Source: Dehalococcoidales bacterium (GTDB taxonomy: Bacteria; Chloroflexota; Dehalococcoidia; Dehalococcoidales; RBG-16-60-22). Taken from it: a stretch of DNA of 22,003 bases. The notes under the pieces are model-generated. The model saw only the letters and a list, made by a program, of their open reading frames with translations. It was not told where the DNA came from and did not search any database. The translations under genes were made by a program, and so were the position numbers. Shown piece by piece: positions 5,771 to 11,378 of the stretch. Where the stretch lies: positions 1 through 22,003 of the forward strand of contig JAUVXN010000010.1 of assembly GCA_030603605.1 (NCBI GenBank), in the 5' to 3' direction. Each line of letters opens with the position of its first letter. The first letter of the stretch is position 1.

Positions 5771-6478
5771 AGCTTTCGTGCTTCGCTCAAACTCAAATGA
5801 TTTCTCTGTAAAAAGCCACAGGCATGCGTCCACCACATCAGTATCATAAAGAACACCTTTCTTTTGTGTGATTTCTGACAGAGCCCTATCTCTACCGAGA
5901 GCCGGACGGTAAGGGCGGTGAGAGGACATAGCTTCAACAACATCAGCTACAGCTAAGATTCTTGCTTCCAGAAGGATATCTCCATCTGATAGGCCTAAAG
6001 GATATCCAGAGCCATCCATCCTTTCATGGTGTTGATATACAATTTGGGCGATAGGCCATGGAAATTCTATAGTGCTCAATATTTTGTAACCGGCTAGCGG
6101 ATGCACCTTAATCATATTGAATTCAGCTTCAGCTAATCCGTCAGGGTTGGTGAGAATTTCAGATGGTACACGTACCTTACCGATGTCGTGGATAAGTCCA
6201 GCTAGGCGCAGGGCATTAGCCTGGTCTTCTGAAAGGCACATCTTCTTGCCTATGGCGCAGGCAAGTTGCGTTACCCGTCGCTGATGACCGGCAGTGTAGG
6301 GGTCTCTCATTTCGACTATCATAGCCATGGCCTCGACCATGTCTTTCAGTGCCTTTACCAGCTCCTCCGTGCCATGTTCCTCTTCTGCCTGGTTGCGCTT
6401 AGTATTCTCAGCTCGTAGTGCTTCGTTGGCTTTTGTCAGTTGCGCAGTTCGCTTCCTGACCTGTTTCCTCGCCTTCAT
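5753..6478 (-). CDS. HD-GYP domain protein, predicted c-di-GMP phosphodiesterase
   Basis: The protein has 241 residues from ATG 6478. Residues 1-50 form a charged coiled coil (RKQVRKRTAQLTKANEALRAE) of the kind that links sensor to output domains. Residues about 50-230 form an HD-GYP domain: His65 (TAGHQRRV), HDIGK at 97-101, His126 (HPLAGYKIL), HH at 150-151 and DGSGYP at 155-160, so metal ligands and the GYP signature are complete. Such enzymes hydrolyse cyclic di-GMP. The start lies inside an overlapping Cys-leader frame (6408-6605), suggesting that the leader was once fused to it and was separated by a frameshift, or that the two are coupled. The last codons come from repeat element E. 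Confidence 0.85.
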   Translation of the reverse strand: MKARKQVRKRTAQLTKANEALRAENTKRNQAEEEHGTEELVKALKDMVEAMAMIVEMRDPYTAGHQRRVTQLACAIGKKMCLSEDQANALRLAGLIHDIGKVRVPSEILTNPDGLAEAEFNMIKVHPLAGYKILSTIEFPWPIAQIVYQHHERMDGSGYPLGLSDGDILLEARILAVADVVEAMSSHRPYRPALGRDRALSEITQKKGVLYDTDVVDACLWLFTEKSFEFERSTKAVVPRL

Positions 6479-6605
6479 TTAATACCCTCTGCATAGTTTT
6501 ACGGCCCTTCATTTCCTTGATGATTTTATCGTAATCACATTTGTCATGGCGCCAGAAGAAGCAGTTCTGGCAATGGATCTTGGGTAATCCTATTGGACAT
6601 TCCAT
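6408..6605 (-). CDS. Cys-leader small protein overlapping the HD-GYP start
   Basis: This 65-residue frame starts at ATG 6605 with GAGGAGGTGAACC upstream. Residues 1-33 (MECPIGLPKIHCQNCFFW, RHDKCDYDKIIKEMK) are nearly identical to the leader of the LuxR protein at 5363-5710, with cysteines at 3, 12, 15 and 23. After about residue 38 the sequence becomes low quality (EGEETGQEANCATDKSQ) because it reads the HD-GYP coiled coil out of frame. Either it is a short coupled protein or the leader of an HD-GYP protein separated by a frameshift. The 71-bp overlap with the next frame fits both. Confidence 0.6.
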   Translation of the reverse strand: MECPIGLPKIHCQNCFFWRHDKCDYDKIIKEMKGRKTMQRVLNEGEETGQEANCATDKSQRSTTS

Positions 6606-6619
6606 GGTTCACCTCCTCT

Positions 6620-6645
6620 AAGGCGGGGATAAACCCCGCCACTAC
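6620..6645 (-). repeat. REP-like hairpin, copy 3
   Basis: GGCGGGG (6622-6628), ATAAA, CCCCGCC (6634-6640), then ACTAC. It lies between conserved element B and the ribosome site of the Cys-leader frame at 6605, exactly as copy 1 does at 5025-5050. Confidence 0.85.
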
Positions 6646-6653
6646 GGTATTTT

Positions 6654-6771
6654 GGCGGCGGGATGCCACTTGCCCGATTACGCCAAGGGCAGCACACGGG
6701 AGGGGGGTCTCACGCTTCCAGGGAGCTGCTCAACTCCTGGAGCCCTTGTTTCCCCTGGTAGAGCCCGCCAT
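6654..6771 (-). repeat. Conserved leader element, copy B
   Basis: This copy is identical to copy A apart from one small indel near GGCGGCGGG. The identity continues through the hairpin, the ribosome site and the first seven codons of the Cys-leader, so the A and B repeats span 4989-5175 and 6584-6771 in full. One end coincides with the stop codon of the DUF5658-like gene. Confidence 0.8.
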
Positions 6772-7115
6772 TATAAAATCCACAGGCAAATTCCGTTCCA
6801 CAGGACTATCGCCAGCATACAGATATTCAGGATCCACAACAGGTTCGTCCTGGCAAACCTGACGAGAAGAAGGATTATGACCAGGGCGAGGAGTCCCTTG
6901 ACGGGCATATTATCGCCGTAGGGGACTACTATGGGGTTCGCTTCGCGGCCGCCCATAGCTATTAGCTGCCGGGCTAGCCAGGCATCGAGTATATTTAAGC
7001 CGATAAAGGCCAGGCTGCTGCAGATAGATGCTCGGGTTGGGAATCGCTTATGCTGGCTTCCACTCACAATCAGTGGTGTTCCAAGCCCCCAGAGCACTGC
7101 CCCAACAAGTATCAC
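6771..7115 (-). CDS. DUF5658-like small membrane protein
   Basis: The frame gives up to 114 residues from GTG 7115, but the true start is uncertain because no ribosome site is visible and the first 22 codons overlap the pilin gene. From about residue 35 it reads AFIGLNILDAWLARQLI, then GGREANPIVVPYGDN, followed by two hydrophobic helices (GLLALVIILLLVRF, WILNICMLAIVLWN). The LNxLDA...GGxEANP pattern is that of DUF5658 membrane proteins of unknown role. It lies immediately downstream of the pilin gene and probably shares its transcript. It may be missing its original start. The stop abuts repeat element B. Confidence 0.6.
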   Translation of the reverse strand: MILVGAVLWGLGTPLIVSGSQHKRFPTRASICSSLAFIGLNILDAWLARQLIAMGGREANPIVVPYGDNMPVKGLLALVIILLLVRFARTNLLWILNICMLAIVLWNGICLWIL

Positions 7116-7476
7116 AGGTAGCGTTCGTGGCCGTTATGATGCAGGGTGTGCTATTGGTAGCGATGGTGTACTCAGCCTTAAGGGGACCGTCGATATAAGC
7201 AATTATTCCAGCACCATCATCACCACTACTGGATGTTCTTTCAGGGCCAACTGTTCCAGCTACATCCCTACCGACATCAATTGCATGGGCCTGAGCGGCG
7301 GTCTTGACCGTAGATACCTCGATATTGGCTGCCTGCAGAGTGCCCTTGCCGAGAAACTTACCTATATTTGGCACGATTACAACTGCCAGGATGCCCAGGA
7401 TAGCGATGACAATCAGCAGCTCGATCAGGGTAAATCCCCTGTGGCCGCAGCGGAATGATTTTAGAAACCTTTTCAT
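7048..7476 (-). CDS. Type IV pilin-like protein (prepilin)
   Basis: The protein has 142 residues from ATG 7476, with AAAGGAGG about 18 bp upstream and AGAGG closer. A short basic leader (MKRFLKSFRCGHRG) ends at the prepilin peptidase site G-FTLIELLIVIAILGILA, which gives residue +1 Phe and Glu at +5 as in class III leader / type IVa pilins. The N-terminal helix is followed by a globular part with four cysteines, two near the end (CDTCW) that may form a C-terminal disulfide loop. It would be a pseudopilin or pilus subunit. No assembly ATPase or platform gene is in the window. Conserved element C lies 45 bp upstream. Confidence 0.85.
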   Translation of the reverse strand: MKRFLKSFRCGHRGFTLIELLIVIAILGILAVVIVPNIGKFLGKGTLQAANIEVSTVKTAAQAHAIDVGRDVAGTVGPERTSSSGDDGAGIIAYIDGPLKAEYTIATNSTPCIITATNATCDTCWGSALGAWNTTDCEWKPA

Positions 7477-7523
7477 GTGTTAACCTCTGTTAACCTCCTT
7501 TTTTAACTTTCGTTTCCTAATTT

Positions 7524-7641
7524 GGCGGTGGGATGCCACTGGCCCGATTACGCCAAGCGCAGCACACGGGAGGGGGGTCTCACGCTTCCAGGGAGCTGCT
7601 CAACTCCTGGAGCCCTTGTTTCCCCTGGCAGAGCCCGCCAT
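7524..7641 (-). repeat. Conserved leader element, copy C
   Basis: This copy differs from A and B at a few positions (GGCGGTGGGATGCC at the left end, GCAGAGCCCGCC at the right, CCAAGCGCAGC inside). It lies between a DUF5679 gene and the pilin gene. No hairpin repeat separates it from the pilin ribosome site. Confidence 0.75.
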
Positions 7642-7649
7642 GCGAATAT

Positions 7650-7793
7650 TCAGAATTTCCCCAGTCGGAACACCTTTGTGCCGCAAACAGAGCAGACACC
7701 GCGGACTGCATGGCTATTATTTTTGAGTATGCCTTGCGTGGGGTTTTTGATTTCTACCTTTCTTTTACACTTCATGCAATAAGCTGTTGTCAT
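7650..7793 (-). CDS. DUF5679 zinc-ribbon protein, copy 2
   Basis: This 47-residue protein starts at ATG 7793 with AAAGGAGG about 7 bp upstream. The two knuckles are YCMKC (Cys6, Cys9) and CSVCG (Cys34, Cys37), and it ends TKVFRLGKF. It is a paralogue of the copy at 5184-5327, and the flanking sequences on both sides are also duplicated (REP-like hairpin upstream, conserved element downstream), so a block including the gene was copied. It lies immediately downstream of the LuxR-tailed IS110-like gene. Its role is unknown; zinc binding is inferred from the cysteines. Confidence 0.85.
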   Translation of the reverse strand: MTTAYCMKCKRKVEIKNPTQGILKNNSHAVRGVCSVCGTKVFRLGKF

Positions 7794-7808
7794 AGTGTGT
7801 CCTCCTTT

Positions 7809-7834
7809 AAGGCGGGGATAAACCCCGCCACTAC
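7809..7834 (-). repeat. REP-like hairpin, copy 4
   Basis: GGCGGGG (7811-7817), ATAAA, CCCCGCC (7823-7829), then ACTAC. On the minus strand the leading TAG is the stop codon of the gene 7831-9063, and the hairpin is followed by the DUF5679 ribosome site, the same arrangement as copy 2. Confidence 0.85.
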
Positions 7835-9063
7835 TGTAGTTCTCTTTTGTATGCCATGGTAACGAGCTGAGCTTTATTTCTCAGGCCCAGCTTTTTGTTC
7901 ATATGAGCGACCTGGTTGGTCACGGTATGAGGCCTGGTAGAGAGAGCATCAGCAATTTCTGTAATGCTATAGCCCTGGGCAATAAAAGCTAGAATCTGCC
8001 CTTCGCGTGGAGTCAGTGGGGCTTGAGGGTCTGAGGGCTTTTCTGGTACAGCAATCTGCCTGGCCCTTTCACGACTTATGCCCAATCTACGGCCGATTTC
8101 GGCATAGCTCAGGTCGGCCTTCGTTAACTGAACTACTCGGGTGCGTCTAGAGGGCCCTGGGGGATAGGCCTCTGGGGCATAGGCCAAAGGAGGCTCCAGC
8201 TCATCACACATCTCTTCAGGTTCAATCATATGGTCATGGCCCAGATACTCTGCCGGATAGGGAACTCTTGTTGATAGACCCTGGGCTTGCCTCCATACGA
8301 CCCACAAGAGGGATAGGAAGAGTTTAATCATCTTGCGCAAGGCCATCTTGTGTAAATGTCCTTCGAATATGACTCCTTCTGGCTCCTGTTTTTGCCTTAG
8401 AGGAGCGCCACAATCAGGGCAGTATTTGGCTGCTTTTGCTTTAACCTCCCTCTGACATTGAGGGCAAAATCTACCGGTTGGTGTGGCTATAATCTTGAAA
8501 CCTTTGTTTATGTATTTGTGATGATACTTATCCTTTTCCTTCAGGTAGTAGTGATAGAATAAACCCTTTGCCCGGAGCAAACTTACTCCAAGGCGCCAGG
8601 TCATCACTCTGAGTTGTGAGTTATAAGTTAGCTTCTTGCCCTTTCTCCGCTTTGGTGCTGCGCCATCCTGGACATCCCAGCCGGCAAACTTCCACAGGCT
8701 GGACACAGTATGGGCTTTTTCTATATCAATCAGGCCGACAACTTTAGCAATATTTTCATTTCCCACACCTTTTACTCTAGTAAACCAATAATATGCTGGA
8801 TGAGCCTGGATAAGTTCAGTAACTCTAGCCTCAGCATATTCTTCAAGGGATACAAGCCTGCGATGGAGCTCATCTGTCTCAATGTCCTTTTTCCCCTGAC
8901 GGGCCAGGTGGGTTCGCCTCACCTGAGTGGCCACTCTTAGTTTTTCAATAACTAAAGTAGCATCTACCAGGGCTGGCATTGTGGATAATTTCTCTAGGCG
9001 GGGATGAACCCCGCCACTACTGGTAGGTGGGTCGCTCAGGACGATTGGTTTTCTCATAATCAT
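7831..9063 (-). CDS. IS110-type transposase_20-like protein fused to zinc ribbon and two HTH domains
   Basis: The protein has 410 residues from ATG 9063, or 382 from ATG 8979; neither start has a strong ribosome site. Residues about 90-190 carry the helix-hairpin-helix region of IS110/IS116 transposases (FTRVKGVGNENIAKVVGL, SLWKFAGWDV, MTWRLGVSLLRAKGLFYHYY). The DEDD catalytic domain that should precede it is absent. A zinc ribbon follows (Cys200, 203, 215, 218), then LHKMALRKMIKLFLSLLWVVWR, a sigma-like HTH (LSYAEIGRRLGISRERARQI, 319-338) and a LuxR HTH (PLTPREGQILAFIAQGYSI, ending near 405). It appears to be a domesticated DNA-binding protein. Its LuxR tail resembles that of 5363-5710. A REP-like hairpin encodes residues 15-24 if the upstream start is used. 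Confidence 0.75.
   Translation of the reverse strand: MIMRKPIVLSDPPTSSGGVHPRLEKLSTMPALVDATLVIEKLRVATQVRRTHLARQGKKDIETDELHRRLVSLEEYAEARVTELIQAHPAYYWFTRVKGVGNENIAKVVGLIDIEKAHTVSSLWKFAGWDVQDGAAPKRRKGKKLTYNSQLRVMTWRLGVSLLRAKGLFYHYYLKEKDKYHHKYINKGFKIIATPTGRFCPQCQREVKAKAAKYCPDCGAPLRQKQEPEGVIFEGHLHKMALRKMIKLFLSLLWVVWRQAQGLSTRVPYPAEYLGHDHMIEPEEMCDELEPPLAYAPEAYPPGPSRRTRVVQLTKADLSYAEIGRRLGISRERARQIAVPEKPSDPQAPLTPREGQILAFIAQGYSITEIADALSTRPHTVTNQVAHMNKKLGLRNKAQLVTMAYKRELQ
8997..9022 (-). repeat. REP-like hairpin, copy 5 (inside or before a reading frame)
   Basis: GGCGGGG, loop ATGAA, CCCCGCC, then ACTAC; the loop differs by one base from the other copies. It lies within the first 25 codons of the long 7831-9063 frame, or just upstream of the alternative start at 8979, which would put it in the usual position in front of a start codon. 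Confidence 0.8.
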
Positions 9064-9150
9064 TGGCTCGCTTGCTTATAGTGGGTTTCTCATCACCTCT
9101 GGCTCGCTCATCACTTCTGGAATTCATATCACTGCCGGCCTGACCAAATG

Positions 9151-9259
9151 GGCGGTGGGATGCCACTTGCCCGATTACAGCCGAGGAACCACACGGGAGG
9201 GAACAAAAAACCTGGGCTGGTAAGACCCGCCTCGAATTTCCCCTGGCAGAGCCCGCCAT
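9151..9259 (-). repeat. Conserved leader element, diverged copy D
   Basis: The ends match the other copies (GGCGGTGGGATGCCACTTGC at the left, CCCCTGGCAGAGCCCGCCAT at the right), while the middle differs strongly. The middle still offers a hairpin (GGGCTGGTAAGACCC) in place of the CCAGG/CCTGG stem. Conserved ends around a changed but still foldable middle are what a structured RNA or a family of short mobile elements would show. Confidence 0.7.
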
Positions 9260-9274
9260 GCAAGCCTGCTGAGA

Positions 9275-9305
9275 GAGGTGCAGGGCTATAAAAGCCCTGC
9301 ACCTC
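9275..9305 (-). terminator. Hairpin downstream of the cohesin gene
   Basis: A perfect 13-bp inverted repeat, GAGGTGCAGGGCT (9275-9287) and AGCCCTGCACCTC (9293-9305), has the loop ATAAA, the same loop as the REP-like repeats. It lies 9 bp beyond the stop of the gene 9314-11365. On the minus strand no good T-tract follows, so it may be a terminator of weak type or an mRNA end stabiliser. Confidence 0.6.
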
Positions 9306-9313
9306 CAAGTTCT

Positions 9314-11365
9314 TTACTCCAACACCTCGAAGGTAGCCGTCTCCGGGTTGCCGTCGGGAGTCATGTTATCCACGTTGTCCATAGCCCAGGCATAAACGGT
9401 ATAGGTTTCGGCCCAGCCTGGTGTGAAGGTAACGCTGGCTTCATCGCTGAAACTCAGTACGTATTCGATGACGTCCTCGTAGGCCACTTGCGGGGCAGCC
9501 AGAGAACTGGGTGGGGGTGGGGGTTCAGGCCAGGGGCTGGAAACCAGGAACATCACCAACTGCACGCCACTGGGGTCAGCAGCCGAAACCGTTACGGTTA
9601 CCTCGTCTCCCAGTGACACTGTGGCTGGAACATCAATGGTTATCGTTGGTGGAGTTACATCCACGCCAGCAGGAATCTCATAGTAGACATCTACGGTGTA
9701 GTCGCCAGCTTCATAGGCGAAGACCCACAGGTTATAGGCCTGGCCCAGAGGACCGTCAGCAGTGATGTATTCTTCACCACCGCTATAGCCACTATAGCCG
9801 AAGTCGTCACCTTCATAGCTGCCACCTGGCGCCGAGCCGATCTCGCCGTTCCAGCCAATGATCAGGGTAGCCCCATCATACAGCTCCAGGTCCAGGTCAT
9901 CAGTTGCCGAGAGGTCTATGTCAAGAGCGGCAGCCCCTGCGGGTATGGCGCAAATGAAGTCCCTATCTCCCTCAGCTAATCTGCCAGTGAATGTTTCTTC
10001 AAACACTCCGTCACCAACTATTACCTCACCATCGTTCTCAAGGATAGTTATTGGCGCATTGTTCTCATCCAGCAGAGTGGCCTCGATAGCCAGGACATAT
10101 GTGCCCTCCGCGGCAGCATCAACAGCGAAGTCGATGGTCATGAAGTTGCCTTCTACAGCAGCAGGAACATTATCCCCTGTCCTAACCACAGCCCAGGTAA
10201 CTTCGCCAGCAGCTATACCAGGATTGTCGTCCGGGATAGCCAGTACTGGAGTGCCTAACAAGGGCAGCCCTATTGCGTCAGTGGCCGTGAGGTCGGTGTC
10301 AAAGGTTACTTCTACCTCACAAGCCTTGACAAGAAGACCCGATGAATCCACTGCAACATCAACGCTGAATGAGCCACCAGCTTCCGCTGTTAGGCTATCA
10401 GGCTCGATGCTCACCGATGGAGCCTCCTCGGGCGAAGGACCAGGCACAATTACCGTGCCATCATTTATTTCGACAACAACCGGCTCCACGTTCTCATCCA
10501 CCAGTTCAGCCCTGGTAATGGTGAGGTCATAATCACCTGGTGCAGCATCCGCATCCATAGTAAACGTGATGGTCATTAGTGAAGCATCAACATCTGCCAC
10601 TGCGGTTGTGCTAACCAGTGCGTAACTGACCTCTCCGTCGGTTACTGTGGGTCCGATCTCCAGTCCACCAAGTAGATCGGGAGCCACTATGTCTGCTCCA
10701 CTGGTAGTCATGGCATCGGCGTCATACCCTACCTTCACATCAATCCCCAACAAGCTGTTATCCCCGGCATCCACCAGGACATCAATGTCGAAGGTGTCGC
10801 CGGGATCCACTTCCCCACTATCCGCCGGGTCAATGCTCACCGATGCGCCGGTCGGAGGAGCAGCACCAGACACAGTTACCGTGCCATCGTTTATGGAAAC
10901 AGTAACCGGGTCCACGTTCTCATCCACCAGGTCAGCCTTGGTAATGGTGAGGTCATAATCGCCCGCTATGGCGTCGTCGTTGATGGTAAAGGTGATGGTC
11001 ATTACTGAACCATCAACATCTGCCACTGCGGTTGTGCTAACCAGTGCGTAAGTAACCTCTCCGTCAGCTACCAAGGGACCGATCTCCAGTCCACCAAGTA
11101 GATTGGGAGCCACTATGGCTGCTCCACTGGTAGTCATGGCATCGGCATCATAGTCCACGGCCACATCAATCCCCTTCAAGCTGTTATCCCCAGCATCCAC
11201 CAGGACATCAATGGTAAAGGTGCCCCCTGGATCCACTTCCCCACTATCCGCCGGGTCAATGCTCACCGATGGAGCTTCCTGGGCCAGGGCGGTGCCCATC
11301 CCCAATAGACTTGCAACCAGAAGGGAGGCTACTGCGATTCCGAGAAACTTTCTTTTACCTATCAT
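9314..11365 (-). CDS. Secreted multi-cohesin protein (scaffoldin-like)
   Basis: The protein has 683 residues from ATG 11365, chosen because AAAGGAGG sits 6 bp upstream (a GTG one codon earlier is too close). A signal peptide (residues 1-29, MIGKRKFLG...GTALAQ) precedes three cohesin-like modules of about 140 residues, each starting PSVSIDPADSGEVDPGG or similar and containing DVLVDAGDNSLKGIDV, SYALVSTTAV and MTITF. Modules 1 and 2 are near copies; module 3 is diverged. Next come a PPC-type beta domain (about 455-570, FTGRLAEGDRDF) and a C-terminal Ig-like domain (TPPTITIDVPATVSLGD). No sortase signal or S-layer motif is seen. Cohesins bind dockerins, and the gene upstream encodes one, so this is likely a surface or matrix scaffold and not a cellulosome part, since no glycoside hydrolase is near. 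Confidence 0.8.
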   Translation of the reverse strand: MIGKRKFLGIAVASLLVASLLGMGTALAQEAPSVSIDPADSGEVDPGGTFTIDVLVDAGDNSLKGIDVAVDYDADAMTTSGAAIVAPNLLGGLEIGPLVADGEVTYALVSTTAVADVDGSVMTITFTINDDAIAGDYDLTITKADLVDENVDPVTVSINDGTVTVSGAAPPTGASVSIDPADSGEVDPGDTFDIDVLVDAGDNSLLGIDVKVGYDADAMTTSGADIVAPDLLGGLEIGPTVTDGEVSYALVSTTAVADVDASLMTITFTMDADAAPGDYDLTITRAELVDENVEPVVVEINDGTVIVPGPSPEEAPSVSIEPDSLTAEAGGSFSVDVAVDSSGLLVKACEVEVTFDTDLTATDAIGLPLLGTPVLAIPDDNPGIAAGEVTWAVVRTGDNVPAAVEGNFMTIDFAVDAAAEGTYVLAIEATLLDENNAPITILENDGEVIVGDGVFEETFTGRLAEGDRDFICAIPAGAAALDIDLSATDDLDLELYDGATLIIGWNGEIGSAPGGSYEGDDFGYSGYSGGEEYITADGPLGQAYNLWVFAYEAGDYTVDVYYEIPAGVDVTPPTITIDVPATVSLGDEVTVTVSAADPSGVQLVMFLVSSPWPEPPPPPSSLAAPQVAYEDVIEYVLSFSDEASVTFTPGWAETYTVYAWAMDNVDNMTPDGNPETATFEVLE

Positions 11366-11378
11366 CACTTACCTCCTT

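Noticed and set aside
7545..7563. GATTACGCCAAGCGC resembles the lacZ-alpha region of cloning vectors, raising the idea of vector contamination.
   Set aside because: The flanks do not match vector sequence, and homologous copies of the same element differ at this spot (CCAAGGGC in A and B, ACAGCCGAGG in D), so the match is coincidence within a genomic repeat.
5025..9022. The spaced hairpins as a CRISPR array.
   Set aside because: The repeats are separated by genes of variable length instead of uniform short spacers, and no cas gene is present.
9017..9259. 80-residue minus-strand frame across element D.
   Set aside because: It reads through a repeat element and a low-complexity stretch, has no ribosome site, and the equivalent frame in copies A and B is interrupted by a stop.
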